Of a DNA stretch of 15,507 nucleotides, positions 1-7,487 are shown piece by piece. Origin of the DNA: Cytophagaceae bacterium (GTDB lineage: Bacteria; Bacteroidota; Bacteroidia; Cytophagales; Spirosomataceae); the NCBI GenBank assembly GCA_947471105.1, contig CANIYB010000020.1, forward strand, positions 1 to 15,507. Direction: 5' to 3'. Positions within the stretch are counted from its first letter, which is position 1, and each line of letters opens with the position of its first letter. Both the position numbers and the translations under genes were made by a program. Under the pieces are notes generated by a model. The model did no database searches. It was not told the origin of the DNA and worked only from the letters and a program-made list of their open reading frames with translations.

Positions 1-882
1 ATCGATTGTATTAAAATGTGCACAAACTAAACCCAAATGTGCGGGTGGCAAGGGATCCACATGCAGTTTAATGCGAGTAACAAAACAAAGTGTCCCTTCA
101 GATCCAGCAAGTAGATTACAGAAGTTGAATCTCGGCTTTCCAGCGATAAAAGAACTGGAATTAACCAACATATCGAGCGCATACCCCGTATTTCGGCGTT
201 TTATACTGGGCTTAGGAAATTCAGAAATAATATTATTTTGAACAATTGGTTCCGATAACACACGAAGCGTTTCCGCATATATTTTCTGCAAGCGACTACC
301 CTCAGCTAATGTCGAAAGCGTTTTAAAAGGATCTTCAGCTTCAAATGTCACAAAAGTACCATCCGATAAATATCCTTCAACGGCCAAAACATGATCACGC
401 GTAGAACCATAAACAATGGAATTAGATCCGCAGGAATTATTTCCAAGCATTCCACCCATCATGGCACGGTTTGCAGTAGAAGTTTCTGGTCCAAAAAACA
501 AACCCTGTTTTTTTAATTCTACATTCAAGACATCACGAACGACGCCTGGTTCTACCCAAACATAAGATTCCTCTTTATTTACTTCTAAGATGCGATTAAA
601 ATACTTCGAAACGTCAACCACTAAACCTGATCCAACCACCTGGCCCGCTAAAGATGTCCCTGCCGTCCTTGGAATGATTGGAATTTGGTACTTATCTGCA
701 AAAGAAATTAAAATTTGAATGTCCTCAATCGTCTCAGGAATGGCAACACCCACAGGCATTTCTCGGTAGGCAGACGCATCCGTCGCATACAAAGTTCGCA
801 TCACAGTATCCGTAAACAGGGATCCTTGTAATTTTTCCGCTAATTCCGATAAGATCGTAGGAGTCAAGGTAGAAACCGCCAT
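1..882 (-). CDS. FAD-binding oxidase, D-lactate dehydrogenase/YdiJ-like (N-terminal part, runs off left edge)
   Basis: The 294 codons visible here are open to the left edge. The start ATG at 882-880 gives MAVSTLTPT; the nearby ATG at 887 is in a frame that stops after seven codons. The sequence shows an FAD_binding_4 (PCMH-type) domain: PRTAGTSLAGQ at about residues 71-81 contacts FAD, followed by PETSTANRAMMGGMLGNNSCG-type glycine-rich residues (about 132-152) and a GSEGTL motif near the end of the visible part. This pattern is typical of GlcD/Dld-type flavoenzymes that oxidise 2-hydroxyacids such as D-lactate or glycolate. By family, the long members (about 950-1000 residues) carry a C-terminal Fe-S/CCG domain, which would lie outside the window; whether it is present here cannot be seen. 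The gene starts 9 bp after the YhhN-like gene ends, so the two are probably co-transcribed. The substrate is not determined. Confidence 0.88.
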   Translation of the reverse strand, partial: MAVSTLTPTILSELAEKLQGSLFTDTVMRTLYATDASAYREMPVGVAIPETIEDIQILISFADKYQIPIIPRTAGTSLAGQVVGSGLVVDVSKYFNRILEVNKEESYVWVEPGVVRDVLNVELKKQGLFFGPETSTANRAMMGGMLGNNSCGSNSIVYGSTRDHVLAVEGYLSDGTFVTFEAEDPFKTLSTLAEGSRLQKIYAETLRVLSEPIVQNNIISEFPKPSIKRRNTGYALDMLVNSSSFIAGKPRFNFCNLLAGSEGTLCFVTRIKLHVDPLPPAHLGLVCAHFNTID

Positions 883-891
883 GCCATATAA

Positions 892-1554
892 TTAATTCTT
901 AGGCTGCAATTTACACAAACCTAAGATTAGTAGCAATTGGGCCATGATATAAGTAAACATCACATAGATTGAATTCCCCGAAAAAGAGAAATAAAACTTA
1001 GCTAAAGCTAATAAACTATCAGAAATCACAAATAAGATTGCGCCAATGAATATAAAATAATAGGAAGAATCCATTTTTCTTAAGTAGGCAGCATAAAGCA
1101 TTGCACCGAGTGCCAACGCGTACAAACTAACTGGGATGTATAAAGCGGCTGGAATGAGAGGCAGTAAAAAAGCTAAAAAACCAACAACGTAAATGAGTAC
1201 TGGAATGATAGGCAATGAAAACCATTGGCCTACATTAAATTTACCCGCAGTACTTTGTAAAGAAAACAGACGAATATAACCTATTTGCATAATCAAGAAT
1301 GAGCCCAAGCCTAATTGGAAATACAAGGACGAATTCCCTTGAAACAATAAAAATACGTCACCGAGCCAAGCAAAAACGAGGATGAAAATTAATTTATTTC
1401 GGATTATGATATGTGTTTGCGATATAACATACAGCATTAGCATCGGCATCAACAATGGCTTTGTTACTGTCCGAAGCATAGGCAGCTCGATGACTGCCGA
1501 TAAAATATTTAATGCTCCAATAAGTGAATAAATAAACAGAGCAATTCTAGCCAT
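892..1554 (-). CDS. YhhN/TMEM86-family membrane protein (lysoplasmalogenase-like)
   Basis: This is a 220-residue, almost wholly hydrophobic protein with about seven or eight predicted membrane segments, no signal peptide and short loops. The family signature is visible as TKPLLMP (near residue 31), AWLGDVFLL (near 62), and a later ISDSLLALAKF with its acidic residue in a membrane segment. YhhN/TMEM86 proteins are known or proposed lysoplasmalogenases, which hydrolyse the vinyl-ether bond of lysoplasmalogens; the activity of this bacterial homologue is inferred only. I chose ATG 1554 (MARIALFIYS). The longer frame to 1581 starts with TTG and adds a charged nine-residue tail that is less likely. 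The FAD oxidase gene follows 9 bp after the stop. A candidate -7 element lies about 100 bp upstream. Confidence 0.82.
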   Translation of the reverse strand: MARIALFIYSLIGALNILSAVIELPMLRTVTKPLLMPMLMLYVISQTHIIIRNKLIFILVFAWLGDVFLLFQGNSSLYFQLGLGSFLIMQIGYIRLFSLQSTAGKFNVGQWFSLPIIPVLIYVVGFLAFLLPLIPAALYIPVSLYALALGAMLYAAYLRKMDSSYYFIFIGAILFVISDSLLALAKFYFSFSGNSIYVMFTYIMAQLLLILGLCKLQPKN

Positions 1555-1653
1555 AGTTTTCAATCGATTTAATAAAGGCAATTTTTTCTAAATAAATCAA
1601 AATATTGAAATCAAAAAAACATTGAAAATCACCGCCGTAACATTTAGAATAGT

Positions 1654-1661
1654 CAAATTTA
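1654..1661 (-). promoter_or_regulatory. Candidate -7 promoter element for the YhhN-like gene
   Basis: Read on the minus strand the bases are TAAATTTG, an exact match to the Bacteroidetes sigma-A -7 consensus TAnnTTTG. I see no TTTG at the expected -33 spacing, so only half of the promoter is supported. A start site near 1647 would give a leader of about 90 nt before ATG 1554. The site lies in the gap after the GT2 gene, which would let the YhhN and oxidase genes be expressed separately from the glycosyltransferase pair. Confidence 0.3.
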
Positions 1662-1686
1662 ATAATGAATATATAATCTGAATTAT

Positions 1687-2643
1687 TTATTCTTTATTCA
1701 CCTTACCGTCTAAGATTTCTGTTTCTATAATAAAGTTAGGCCGACTTTTTGATTGGAAAAATATGCGTAAAATATATTCACCCAATATCCCAATGGCAAG
1801 TAATTGAATTCCCCCAAACAAAATAACCACAAAAAGTAAAGCTGTAAATCCTTCAATGACTTGATCAAAAAACATCTTTTTAATTATAACAGAAATTAGG
1901 TATAAAACGGAGGAACTTATGGCAAGACCACCCAAAATCATAACAAATTTCACTGGAAATTCACTGAAGTTATAAATTCCATTCAATGCTAATTGGACCA
2001 ATTTGCCAAAAGAATATTTTGAATCACCAGAAGCTCTTTCTTGTCGGTCATAGGCAATTCCGATTTGCTTAAACCCAATCCAAGTTCTCATACCACGAAT
2101 AAAGCGGCTTTCCTCCGGCATTTTATTTAACACATCCACCACTCTTCTGCTAATGAATGAGAAATCGCCACTATCTAATGGAATTTCTATGTTGGCAATT
2201 TTCTTTAAAATTCTATAAAATATATAGTAGGCAAATCTTTTATAAAATACTTCTTTACGCTTTTCTCTAATTGCATAAACTACATCAAAACCTTCTTTGA
2301 ATTTACTATAAAATGTATCCAATAACTCTGGAGGATCTTGCAAGTCACCATCCAAAACGAATACACCTTCGCTGCCACGAGCCACAGACAATCCAGCCGT
2401 CAGCGCCAATTGATGACCATGATTTCTAGAAAGCAAAATGATATGAAAACGAGGATCACTAATGGCTAATTGCTGAAGTATTTGACGCGAATTATCTCGA
2501 CTACCATCATCTACTAAAACAGCCTCTAAATGAATAGAGGAATTATCCATAATTTTCACAATCCGATCTACTAACATCGGAAGATTACTCTCTTCGTTAT
2601 AAACTGGAATTACAAATGAAACTTGGGGTGTGAAAACTGGCAT
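1687..2643 (-). CDS. GT2 polyprenyl-phosphate glycosyltransferase (GtrB/DPM1/ArnC-like)
   Basis: From ATG 2643 this is a 318-residue protein. It has an N-terminal GT-A domain (SFVIPVYNEE at about 9-18, LVDDGS at 43-48, DGDLQDPP at 98-105 holding the metal-binding DxD-type acidic residues, and RASGDSKYSFGKL at about 203-215). Two C-terminal membrane helices follow (about 230-255 and 267-293). This architecture is that of GtrB and dolichol-phosphate-mannose synthase relatives, which transfer a hexose from a nucleotide sugar to undecaprenyl phosphate on the cytoplasmic face of the inner membrane. Which sugar is used cannot be read from the sequence. A longer frame starts with TTG at 2679 and would overlap the upstream gene by 32 bp; ATG 2643, 4 bp after that gene's stop and just before the beta-strand of the fold, is the better start. 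It is paired with a GT-C enzyme that probably consumes its product. Confidence 0.9.
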   Translation of the reverse strand: MPVFTPQVSFVIPVYNEESNLPMLVDRIVKIMDNSSIHLEAVLVDDGSRDNSRQILQQLAISDPRFHIILLSRNHGHQLALTAGLSVARGSEGVFVLDGDLQDPPELLDTFYSKFKEGFDVVYAIREKRKEVFYKRFAYYIFYRILKKIANIEIPLDSGDFSFISRRVVDVLNKMPEESRFIRGMRTWIGFKQIGIAYDRQERASGDSKYSFGKLVQLALNGIYNFSEFPVKFVMILGGLAISSSVLYLISVIIKKMFFDQVIEGFTALLFVVILFGGIQLLAIGILGEYILRIFFQSKSRPNFIIETEILDGKVNKE

Positions 2644-2647
2644 ATAT

Positions 2648-4243
2648 TTAAAAGCGGTATTTACCTTGTTTAAAATCAAAAATAAGAATTTTTTGACCGT
2701 CTTTCTTTTTTAAAATTACAGAATCTTTGTAGATAGTATCTATTTTTTGAACAAATTTCAATTCACTATTAAAATATAAGTTGACGAGTTGAGCATCTGA
2801 AACATCTGCAACCCTACCTTGAAGATTTTTTGCGTTTAAGAAGTTATTCATTTTTGAAGGATATAAAACTGTATCTCCAGGTCGATAACTATTGATAATT
2901 TTTTCAGCTATTAGAGGATATGGGTTCTTGCTCCTATTCTCAGAAAATGTGTATTTCTGATGTGAATCACTATACAAAGGCTTAATTTGGAGGATCAGAA
3001 AATAAAGCTGGGTAATTACAATTAGTATACACAATCCCTTTATCCAAATATTTAGTTTAAATAAATATTCGATTAGGCCCGCAGATATGAAAATTCCAAA
3101 GGGTATTCCAAAACTGGCATATCTCAAGAAAAAGCCTGTGGTAGTTCCCGCATCAATTGCCGTAATGATTAAAACCAAAACAGGCAAAAAAATCTGTATT
3201 AGTGCAAAAATATAAAAATTTCGCTCGTTTTTTTCCTTGATTTTAGTAACCCAGGTAATCACTAAAAAGAAAAAGAAAACAAGCAGAATAACTCCAAATT
3301 TGCCGTGCCGCCTATAAAGGTCATTCGTTAGAAAAAAAACATCCGATAATATAACAACGCTCTTTTTAAATAGATTAATCAAATTTGACTCCTCTATCCA
3401 GCCGACGACTGGTCCATTTAATTTTAAATAATTCAAATATTGCGCGCCCGCATCTTTTTGATAATTAAAAAAATACTGACCTGGTCCCCAATACATCCAA
3501 GAAACAAAAGGAATTAAAAAGCCGAATGATCCAATGGCCATAGCTTTTATTTTGCTCCATGGTGATTTGGATATAAAAATCAGATAAATAAATTGGCCAA
3601 CTAATACTAATGCTGTCAAATAGGTGCTGAAAAGGGCACACAAACTTGTTAATATCCAACCTGCTAAATCCTTAGACTTAGGCTTATCCCCTTTACTGAC
3701 CATAATCCAAAAGAAATAATTAGATGCGGTCGTAAAAAATATACTTGTTGTATAATTTCTGGCTTGCTGGCTATAAATCACAAAAAAGGGTTCGATGACA
3801 GCTAACAACAAAATTCCTAAAGGCCAAAATTCCTGATTTGGCTTTTGCCTTCTAGCCCAATAAAACAATAACCATAAAGTAAGCAAATTGAAAAAGACAG
3901 AAACCGATCTTAATGCGCCATCACTCTTCCCAAAAAGTATGGAGAATGACTTTAACATCATATCGTGAACCAAACTATTCCCACTAACGTCTCCTCTGGC
4001 GTCTGCATCCAACCATGATTTGATACCACGGCTTTCCCAAAAATCTGATGGGGTAAAAGTGGCAGGTGGGTTCAGTAATTTTCCCATGCCACCATAATTT
4101 GTATTGGCAACTGCGATTAATGCACTTTGTTTTTCATCTCCAAAAAGTCCGAAAGAGTTTATATGGTAAAATCTCAAAAATGCCCCCAATAACATCAAAG
4201 CTAAAAAAAACAAAAAAAGCCTACCCTTGTTTACCATGGTCAT
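2648..4243 (-). CDS. GT-C fold membrane glycosyltransferase (GT39/PMT_2-like)
   Basis: This is a 531-residue polytopic membrane protein with about ten or more hydrophobic segments. The first helix (about 7-25) is followed by a periplasmic loop with GDEKQS at 35-40; an acidic D-E at this place is the catalytic hallmark of GT-C enzymes. A conserved-looking block LFGKSDGALRSVSVFFNLL (about 103-121) and YSQQARNYT (157-165) match the usual GT39-like pattern. The C-terminal 90 or so residues are a soluble periplasmic-type tail. Members take a sugar from a polyprenyl-phosphate carrier and add it to a lipid, glycan or protein acceptor outside the cytoplasmic membrane. The GT2 enzyme that would make the carrier-linked sugar is encoded 4 bp downstream, supporting a donor-transfer pair. 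ATG 4243 is used; a second ATG two codons later (4237) is equally possible. The acceptor is unknown. Confidence 0.83.
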   Translation of the reverse strand: MTMVNKGRLFLFFLALMLLGAFLRFYHINSFGLFGDEKQSALIAVANTNYGGMGKLLNPPATFTPSDFWESRGIKSWLDADARGDVSGNSLVHDMMLKSFSILFGKSDGALRSVSVFFNLLTLWLLFYWARRQKPNQEFWPLGILLLAVIEPFFVIYSQQARNYTTSIFFTTASNYFFWIMVSKGDKPKSKDLAGWILTSLCALFSTYLTALVLVGQFIYLIFISKSPWSKIKAMAIGSFGFLIPFVSWMYWGPGQYFFNYQKDAGAQYLNYLKLNGPVVGWIEESNLINLFKKSVVILSDVFFLTNDLYRRHGKFGVILLVFFFFLVITWVTKIKEKNERNFYIFALIQIFLPVLVLIITAIDAGTTTGFFLRYASFGIPFGIFISAGLIEYLFKLNIWIKGLCILIVITQLYFLILQIKPLYSDSHQKYTFSENRSKNPYPLIAEKIINSYRPGDTVLYPSKMNNFLNAKNLQGRVADVSDAQLVNLYFNSELKFVQKIDTIYKDSVILKKKDGQKILIFDFKQGKYRF

Positions 4244-4252
4244 TATCGCATT

Positions 4253-4291
4253 AAAACATAAAAATCACTTGACTTCTCAATCAAGTGATTT
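4253..4291 (-). terminator. Rho-independent terminator of nrdA
   Basis: Arms AAATCACTTGA (4262-4272) and TCAAGTGATTT (4281-4291) are perfect 11-bp complements with an 8-nt loop. Read on the minus strand the hairpin is followed by TTTTTATGTTTT, a U-rich tract. It lies 23 bp after the nrdA stop and 10 bp before the GT-C start codon, so it should end nrdA transcription and isolate the glycosyltransferase pair. The plus-strand side is also T-rich (4292-4312), so the element could work in both directions. Confidence 0.85.
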
Positions 4292-4314
4292 AAATATTTA
4301 TTTTTTATTTTTCC

Positions 4315-6762
4315 TTAAGAGCCACAAGCTTCACATGCCTCCGGATTATCTAAGGAACAAGTCATATCAGCCCGGTTTTGTGAGTCTTCAGTTGAAAAGG
4401 AAGCAGCAGCCTGTGCTGTATGAGCAGCATATTGCAGTTCTGTTTCATTTACAGTATTTGTTTGCTCAATTTGAACTTCAGCTTGTTTCTCAATCGTAAA
4501 CTTAATCGCATCGGCAGCTGCTTTCGTACGTAAGTAATACATACCCGTTTTTAAACCAAGTTTCCAAGCGTGGAAGTGCATCGATGTTAGCTTGCCAAAA
4601 TTCACATCTTGAATATGAATATTTAAACTTTGAGACTGACAGATGTAAGCCCCACGGTCAGCAGCCATTTCTAAAATAGTCTTTTGCTTAATCTCCCAAA
4701 CCGTTTTGTACAATTCCTTAAGATCTTTAGGAATTTCAGGTATACCCTGTACCGAACCGTTTGCTGAAATCAATTTATTTTTCATGGATTCATTCCATAA
4801 TCCTAACTTGATCAAGTCCTTCAACAAATGCTTATTCACCACGGCAAATTCTCCTGATAATACACGTCTAGCATAAATATTCGATGTATATGGCTCAAAA
4901 CATTCGTTATTTCCTAAGATTTGTGACGTAGAAGCGGTAGGCATTGGAGCGACCAACAAAGAATTGCGGACTCCATTTTGTACAACTTTTTCACGTAAAC
5001 TCTCCCAATCCCAACGCCCTGAACTTGGCGTAACATTCCACATATCAAACTGGAAAATCCCCTTAGAAATAGGTGAACCCTCCCAAGTAGAATAGGGTCC
5101 TTCTTTAATCGCTAATTCCATGGATGCCTCCATAGAAGCATAATAAATAGTTTCAAAAATATCTTTGTTTAATTGCTGTGCCTCAGATGACTCAAATGGC
5201 ATTCTCAACATAATAAACACATCCGCCAATCCTTGAACTCCTAATCCAATAGGCCTATGACGTAAGTTTGAATTACGAGCCTCAGGTACGGGATAATAAT
5301 TGACGTCTATAATCTTATTTAAATTCTTAGTCGCCGACTTAGTTACCTCATATAATTTAGCGTGATCAAATTCATTCACACCTTTGTCATTAGCCTTCAC
5401 ATATTTAGGCAATGCCAATGAAGCCAAATTACAAACGGCTACCTCATCCTTCGACGTATACTCAATAATTTCAGTACATAAATTCGATGACTTAATTGTA
5501 CCTAAATTCTTTTGATTCGATTTGCTGTTCGCATGGTCTTTATACAACATGTATGGCGTACCGGTCTCTGTTTGAGATTCTAATACTTTAAACCATAATT
5601 CTTGAGCTTTAACCACCTGGCGCGCCTTACCTTCCAACTCATATTTATGGTATAATGCCTCAAACTCTTCTCCATGCGTATCAGATAACCCTGGACACTC
5701 ATGTGGACAGAATAAAGACCACTCCTCATTATCTTCTACACGCTTCATGAATAAATCGGGAATCCAAAGGGCGTAAAACAAATCCCTTGCACGCATCTCT
5801 TCCTTCCCGTGATTCTTTTTTAATTCCAAAAATTCAAAAACATCCGCATGCCAAGGCTCCAAATAGATCGCAAAAGAACCTTTACGTTTTCCACCGCCCT
5901 GATCCACATAACGCGCCGTATCATTGAAGACACGAAGCATAGGAATAATACCATTGGAAGTACCATTCGTTCCCTTAATGTAAGAACCCGTTGCACGAAT
6001 ATTGTGAATACTTAAACCTATACCACCAGCCGATTGTGAAATTTTAGCTGTTTGTTTTAACGTATCGTAAATTCCTTCAATTGAATCATCTTGGGTAGTC
6101 AATAAAAAACAAGACGACATCTGTGGTTTTGGAGTACCCGCATTAAATAAAGTAGGAGTTGCATGCGTAAACCAACGCTCCGAAAGCAAATTATAAGTCT
6201 CAATCGCAGAAGCAATATCAGTTTGGTGAATACCCACCGCCACACGCATCAACATATGTTGAGGACGTTCCGCGATTTGACCCTCCAATTTTAATAGATA
6301 CGATTTCTCTAAAGTCTTGAAACCAAAATAGTCATACCCAAAATCACGGTCATAAATAATCGCCTCGTCCAACTCTACTGCATTCTTCTTAATGATATCG
6401 TAAACCTCCTTTGATAATAAGGCTGCATTTTGTCCAGTTTTAGGATCCAAATAGGTAAACAAACGCTTCATCGTAGCCGAAAACGATTTCAACGTGTTCT
6501 TGTGTAAGTTAGATATCGCAATCCTTGCTGCTAGTACAGCGTAGTCAGGATGCTTTGTCGTCAACGATGCCGCTGTCTCCGCTGCTAGATTATCTAGTTC
6601 AGTTGTTTTGACTCCATCATACAAGCCGGAGATAACTTTTCTGGCCACCTCTAAAGGTTGGACAAAAAAGGGATCTAAGCTATAACAAAGTTTTTCTATC
6701 CTTGCTGTGATTTTGTCAAACTTGACAGATTCGCGACGACCGTCTCTTTTAATTACGTACAT
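4315..6762 (-). CDS. nrdA: Class Ia ribonucleoside-diphosphate reductase large subunit
   Basis: The 815-residue alpha subunit reduces ribonucleoside diphosphates to deoxyribonucleotides in the cytoplasm. An N-terminal ATP-cone (VIKRDGRRESVKFDKI, about 3-18) is the allosteric activity site. Active-site residues are all present: C218 (SSCFLL), N427-C429-E431 (NLCTE), C444 (VCNLASL), the phosphate loop PTASTSQI (608-615), the radical-transfer pair Y742-Y743 (GMYYLRT), and the swinging C-terminal redox pair C810/C813 (CEACGS). C218, N427, C429, E431 and C444 fall at the same numbers as in human RRM1, and YYLRT and the ending CSLDNPEAC-EACGS resemble the eukaryotic enzyme more than E. coli NrdA. 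A linker of about 45 residues rich in Q, T and A precedes the tail. The radical-generating partner nrdB is not in the window. Start ATG 6762 is the first residue of the ATP-cone. Confidence 0.97.
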   Translation of the reverse strand: MYVIKRDGRRESVKFDKITARIEKLCYSLDPFFVQPLEVARKVISGLYDGVKTTELDNLAAETAASLTTKHPDYAVLAARIAISNLHKNTLKSFSATMKRLFTYLDPKTGQNAALLSKEVYDIIKKNAVELDEAIIYDRDFGYDYFGFKTLEKSYLLKLEGQIAERPQHMLMRVAVGIHQTDIASAIETYNLLSERWFTHATPTLFNAGTPKPQMSSCFLLTTQDDSIEGIYDTLKQTAKISQSAGGIGLSIHNIRATGSYIKGTNGTSNGIIPMLRVFNDTARYVDQGGGKRKGSFAIYLEPWHADVFEFLELKKNHGKEEMRARDLFYALWIPDLFMKRVEDNEEWSLFCPHECPGLSDTHGEEFEALYHKYELEGKARQVVKAQELWFKVLESQTETGTPYMLYKDHANSKSNQKNLGTIKSSNLCTEIIEYTSKDEVAVCNLASLALPKYVKANDKGVNEFDHAKLYEVTKSATKNLNKIIDVNYYPVPEARNSNLRHRPIGLGVQGLADVFIMLRMPFESSEAQQLNKDIFETIYYASMEASMELAIKEGPYSTWEGSPISKGIFQFDMWNVTPSSGRWDWESLREKVVQNGVRNSLLVAPMPTASTSQILGNNECFEPYTSNIYARRVLSGEFAVVNKHLLKDLIKLGLWNESMKNKLISANGSVQGIPEIPKDLKELYKTVWEIKQKTILEMAADRGAYICQSQSLNIHIQDVNFGKLTSMHFHAWKLGLKTGMYYLRTKAAADAIKFTIEKQAEVQIEQTNTVNETELQYAAHTAQAAASFSTEDSQNRADMTCSLDNPEACEACGS

Positions 6763-6852
6763 GTGTTTCCTAAAAATATAATTTAAAAATGCTTAAAACT
6801 AGAGTGAAATACCATCAAAAAAATCGGCGTTTTTGCTTGAATTCCTTCTCAG

Positions 6853-6884
6853 TAAAATTAGAAAAAAACACACCCACTTGCAAA
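6853..6884 (-). promoter_or_regulatory. Promoter for nrdA (TTTG-N20-TAATTTTA)
   Basis: On the minus strand TTTG (6884-6881) is followed after exactly 20 nt by TAATTTTA (6860-6853). This matches the Bacteroidetes consensus TTTG / TAnnTTTG except for the last base. A start near 6846 would give a leader of about 84 nt. I looked for a NrdR box (ACAC-AT-rich-GTGT palindrome) near it and found none, so how nrdA is controlled is not evident. Confidence 0.5.
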
Positions 6885-7013
6885 CATTATTTTCTTAAAA
6901 AAACATTAAAAAAGATGCATATTTAAATTGCAATATTTAACTCCCATCTATTCAAATCATTAAGCAAGTTGTCTCTTGGAAAAATGCAATAAAAATATTT
7001 TTTAGATTTATAA

Positions 7014-7033
7014 TACGCTCTAATCGGCTCTAA
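7014..7033. repeat. Two adjacent 10-bp direct repeats upstream of the rpmE2 promoter
   Basis: TACGCTCTAA (7014-7023) is followed immediately by TCGGCTCTAA (7024-7033), matching at eight of ten positions, including an uninterrupted GCTCTAA in each. The 10-bp period places both copies on the same face of the helix, ending 26 bp before the -33 element, where an activator could bind. It is more GC-rich than its surroundings. The function is a guess. Confidence 0.35.
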
Positions 7034-7059
7034 AAACACAAAAAAAATAACATAAAAAT

Positions 7060-7091
7060 TTTGTTAGATCTATAAAATATGTCTATTTTTG
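7060..7091 (+). promoter_or_regulatory. Promoter for rpmE2 (TTTG-N20-TATTTTTG)
   Basis: TTTG (7060-7063), a 20-nt spacer and TATTTTTG (7084-7091) are a full match to the Bacteroidetes vegetative promoter consensus TTTG / TAnnTTTG. Transcription would begin near 7097, leaving a leader of about 79 nt before the L31 start codon. Confidence 0.8.
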
Positions 7092-7096
7092 CAACC

Positions 7097-7175
7097 CGAT
7101 TAAATGAGCCTGAATCCCAATGGCTTCATTGATAGAAATAAAATGACGGCAGGGAATCGTCCGAAAAAAAATAAA
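7097..7175 (+). promoter_or_regulatory. rpmE2 5' leader with possible hairpins
   Basis: After the inferred start site the leader can form a hairpin: ATGA-GCC (7104-7110) pairs with GGC-TCAT (7122-7129, one bulged T at 7125) around an 11-nt loop. A second small stem GACG/CGTC (7145-7148 and 7158-7161) follows. The leader is richer in G and C than the promoter region. Ribosomal-protein leaders often bind their own product, and L31 leader motifs are known in other phyla, so autoregulation is conceivable but not shown. The frame is also open and in phase with L31 from ATG 7104. Confidence 0.3.
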
Positions 7176-7418
7176 ATGAAAAAAGACATCCATCCAGAAT
7201 ACAAAGAAGTCGTATTCCATGATTTATCTTCAGATTACAAGTTTTTAACTCGTTCTTGCGCAGCAACAACAGAAACAACTGAATTTGAAGGTGCAACTTA
7301 CCCGGTTTATAAAGTCGAGGTATCTTCACAATCACATCCATTCTATACAGGTAAAAATGTATTATTAGATACTACTGGACGTGTAGATAAATTCAACAAG
7401 CGTTACGCGAAGAGTTAA
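7176..7418 (+). CDS. rpmE2: Type B 50S ribosomal protein L31
   Basis: From ATG 7176 the protein has 80 residues, the normal length for type B L31: MKKDIHPEYKEVVFHD at the start, then FLTRSC, YPVYKVEVSSQSHPFYTG and the ending GRVDKFNKRYAKS. The zinc-binding cysteines of type A L31 are absent; only C28 remains, so this is the zinc-independent (C-) form. The protein sits at the central protuberance of the 50S subunit and bridges to the 30S. The frame is open back to ATG 7104 (24 extra codons, basic and Asn-rich), but no L31 begins that way and the canonical MKKDIHPEY start is clear. There is no Shine-Dalgarno sequence; the start is preceded by an A-rich run, as is common in Bacteroidetes. The gene has its own promoter and its own terminator. 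Confidence 0.96.
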   Translation: MKKDIHPEYKEVVFHDLSSDYKFLTRSCAATTETTEFEGATYPVYKVEVSSQSHPFYTGKNVLLDTTGRVDKFNKRYAKS

Positions 7419-7439
7419 TTTTCTTCAAAAACATACATC

Positions 7440-7474
7440 AAAGCCTCTTCAATAATCTTGTCGAGGCTTTTTTT
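7440..7474 (+). terminator. Rho-independent terminator after rpmE2
   Basis: AAAGCCTC (7440-7447) and GAGGCTTT (7463-7470) form a perfect 8-bp stem with a 15-nt loop, and seven T residues (7468-7474) follow. It lies 21 bp after the L31 stop and only 13 bp before the next start codon. Confidence 0.85.
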
Positions 7475-7487
7475 GTAAATTGCAAAA

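Larger units (their letters stand above)
6763..7175. other. Divergent control region between nrdA and rpmE2
   Basis: This stretch of about 410 bp has no convincing gene of its own. It is very AT-rich, with an A-rich core, and contains a candidate nrdA promoter (6853-6884), the rpmE2 promoter (7060-7091), two 10-bp direct repeats (7014-7033), a looser direct repeat TTAGATTTATAATA / TTAGATCTATAAAAT (7002-7015 and 7064-7078), and the rpmE2 leader from about 7097. Between 6885 and 7000 I see only AT-rich sequence with weak self-complementarity (TTAAAT-ATTTAA around 6925). Confidence 0.6.

Noticed and set aside
4066..4499. Plus-strand open frames across the GT-C start and the nrdA tail
   Set aside because: They lie antisense to conserved coding sequence and across the terminator hairpin, with no recognisable protein features.
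6763..6900. A NrdR box controlling nrdA
   Set aside because: I found no ACAC...GTGT palindromic site near the promoter; isolated GTGT/ACAC strings do not form the paired motif.
6915..6945. AT-rich inverted repeat as a terminator or operator
   Set aside because: The stem is only six A/T pairs in AT-rich DNA and is not positioned at a gene end or promoter.
7104..7175. An N-terminally extended L31 as the main gene model
   Set aside because: The canonical type B L31 start MKKDIHPEY at 7176 gives the standard 80 residues; the extension resembles no L31 sequence.
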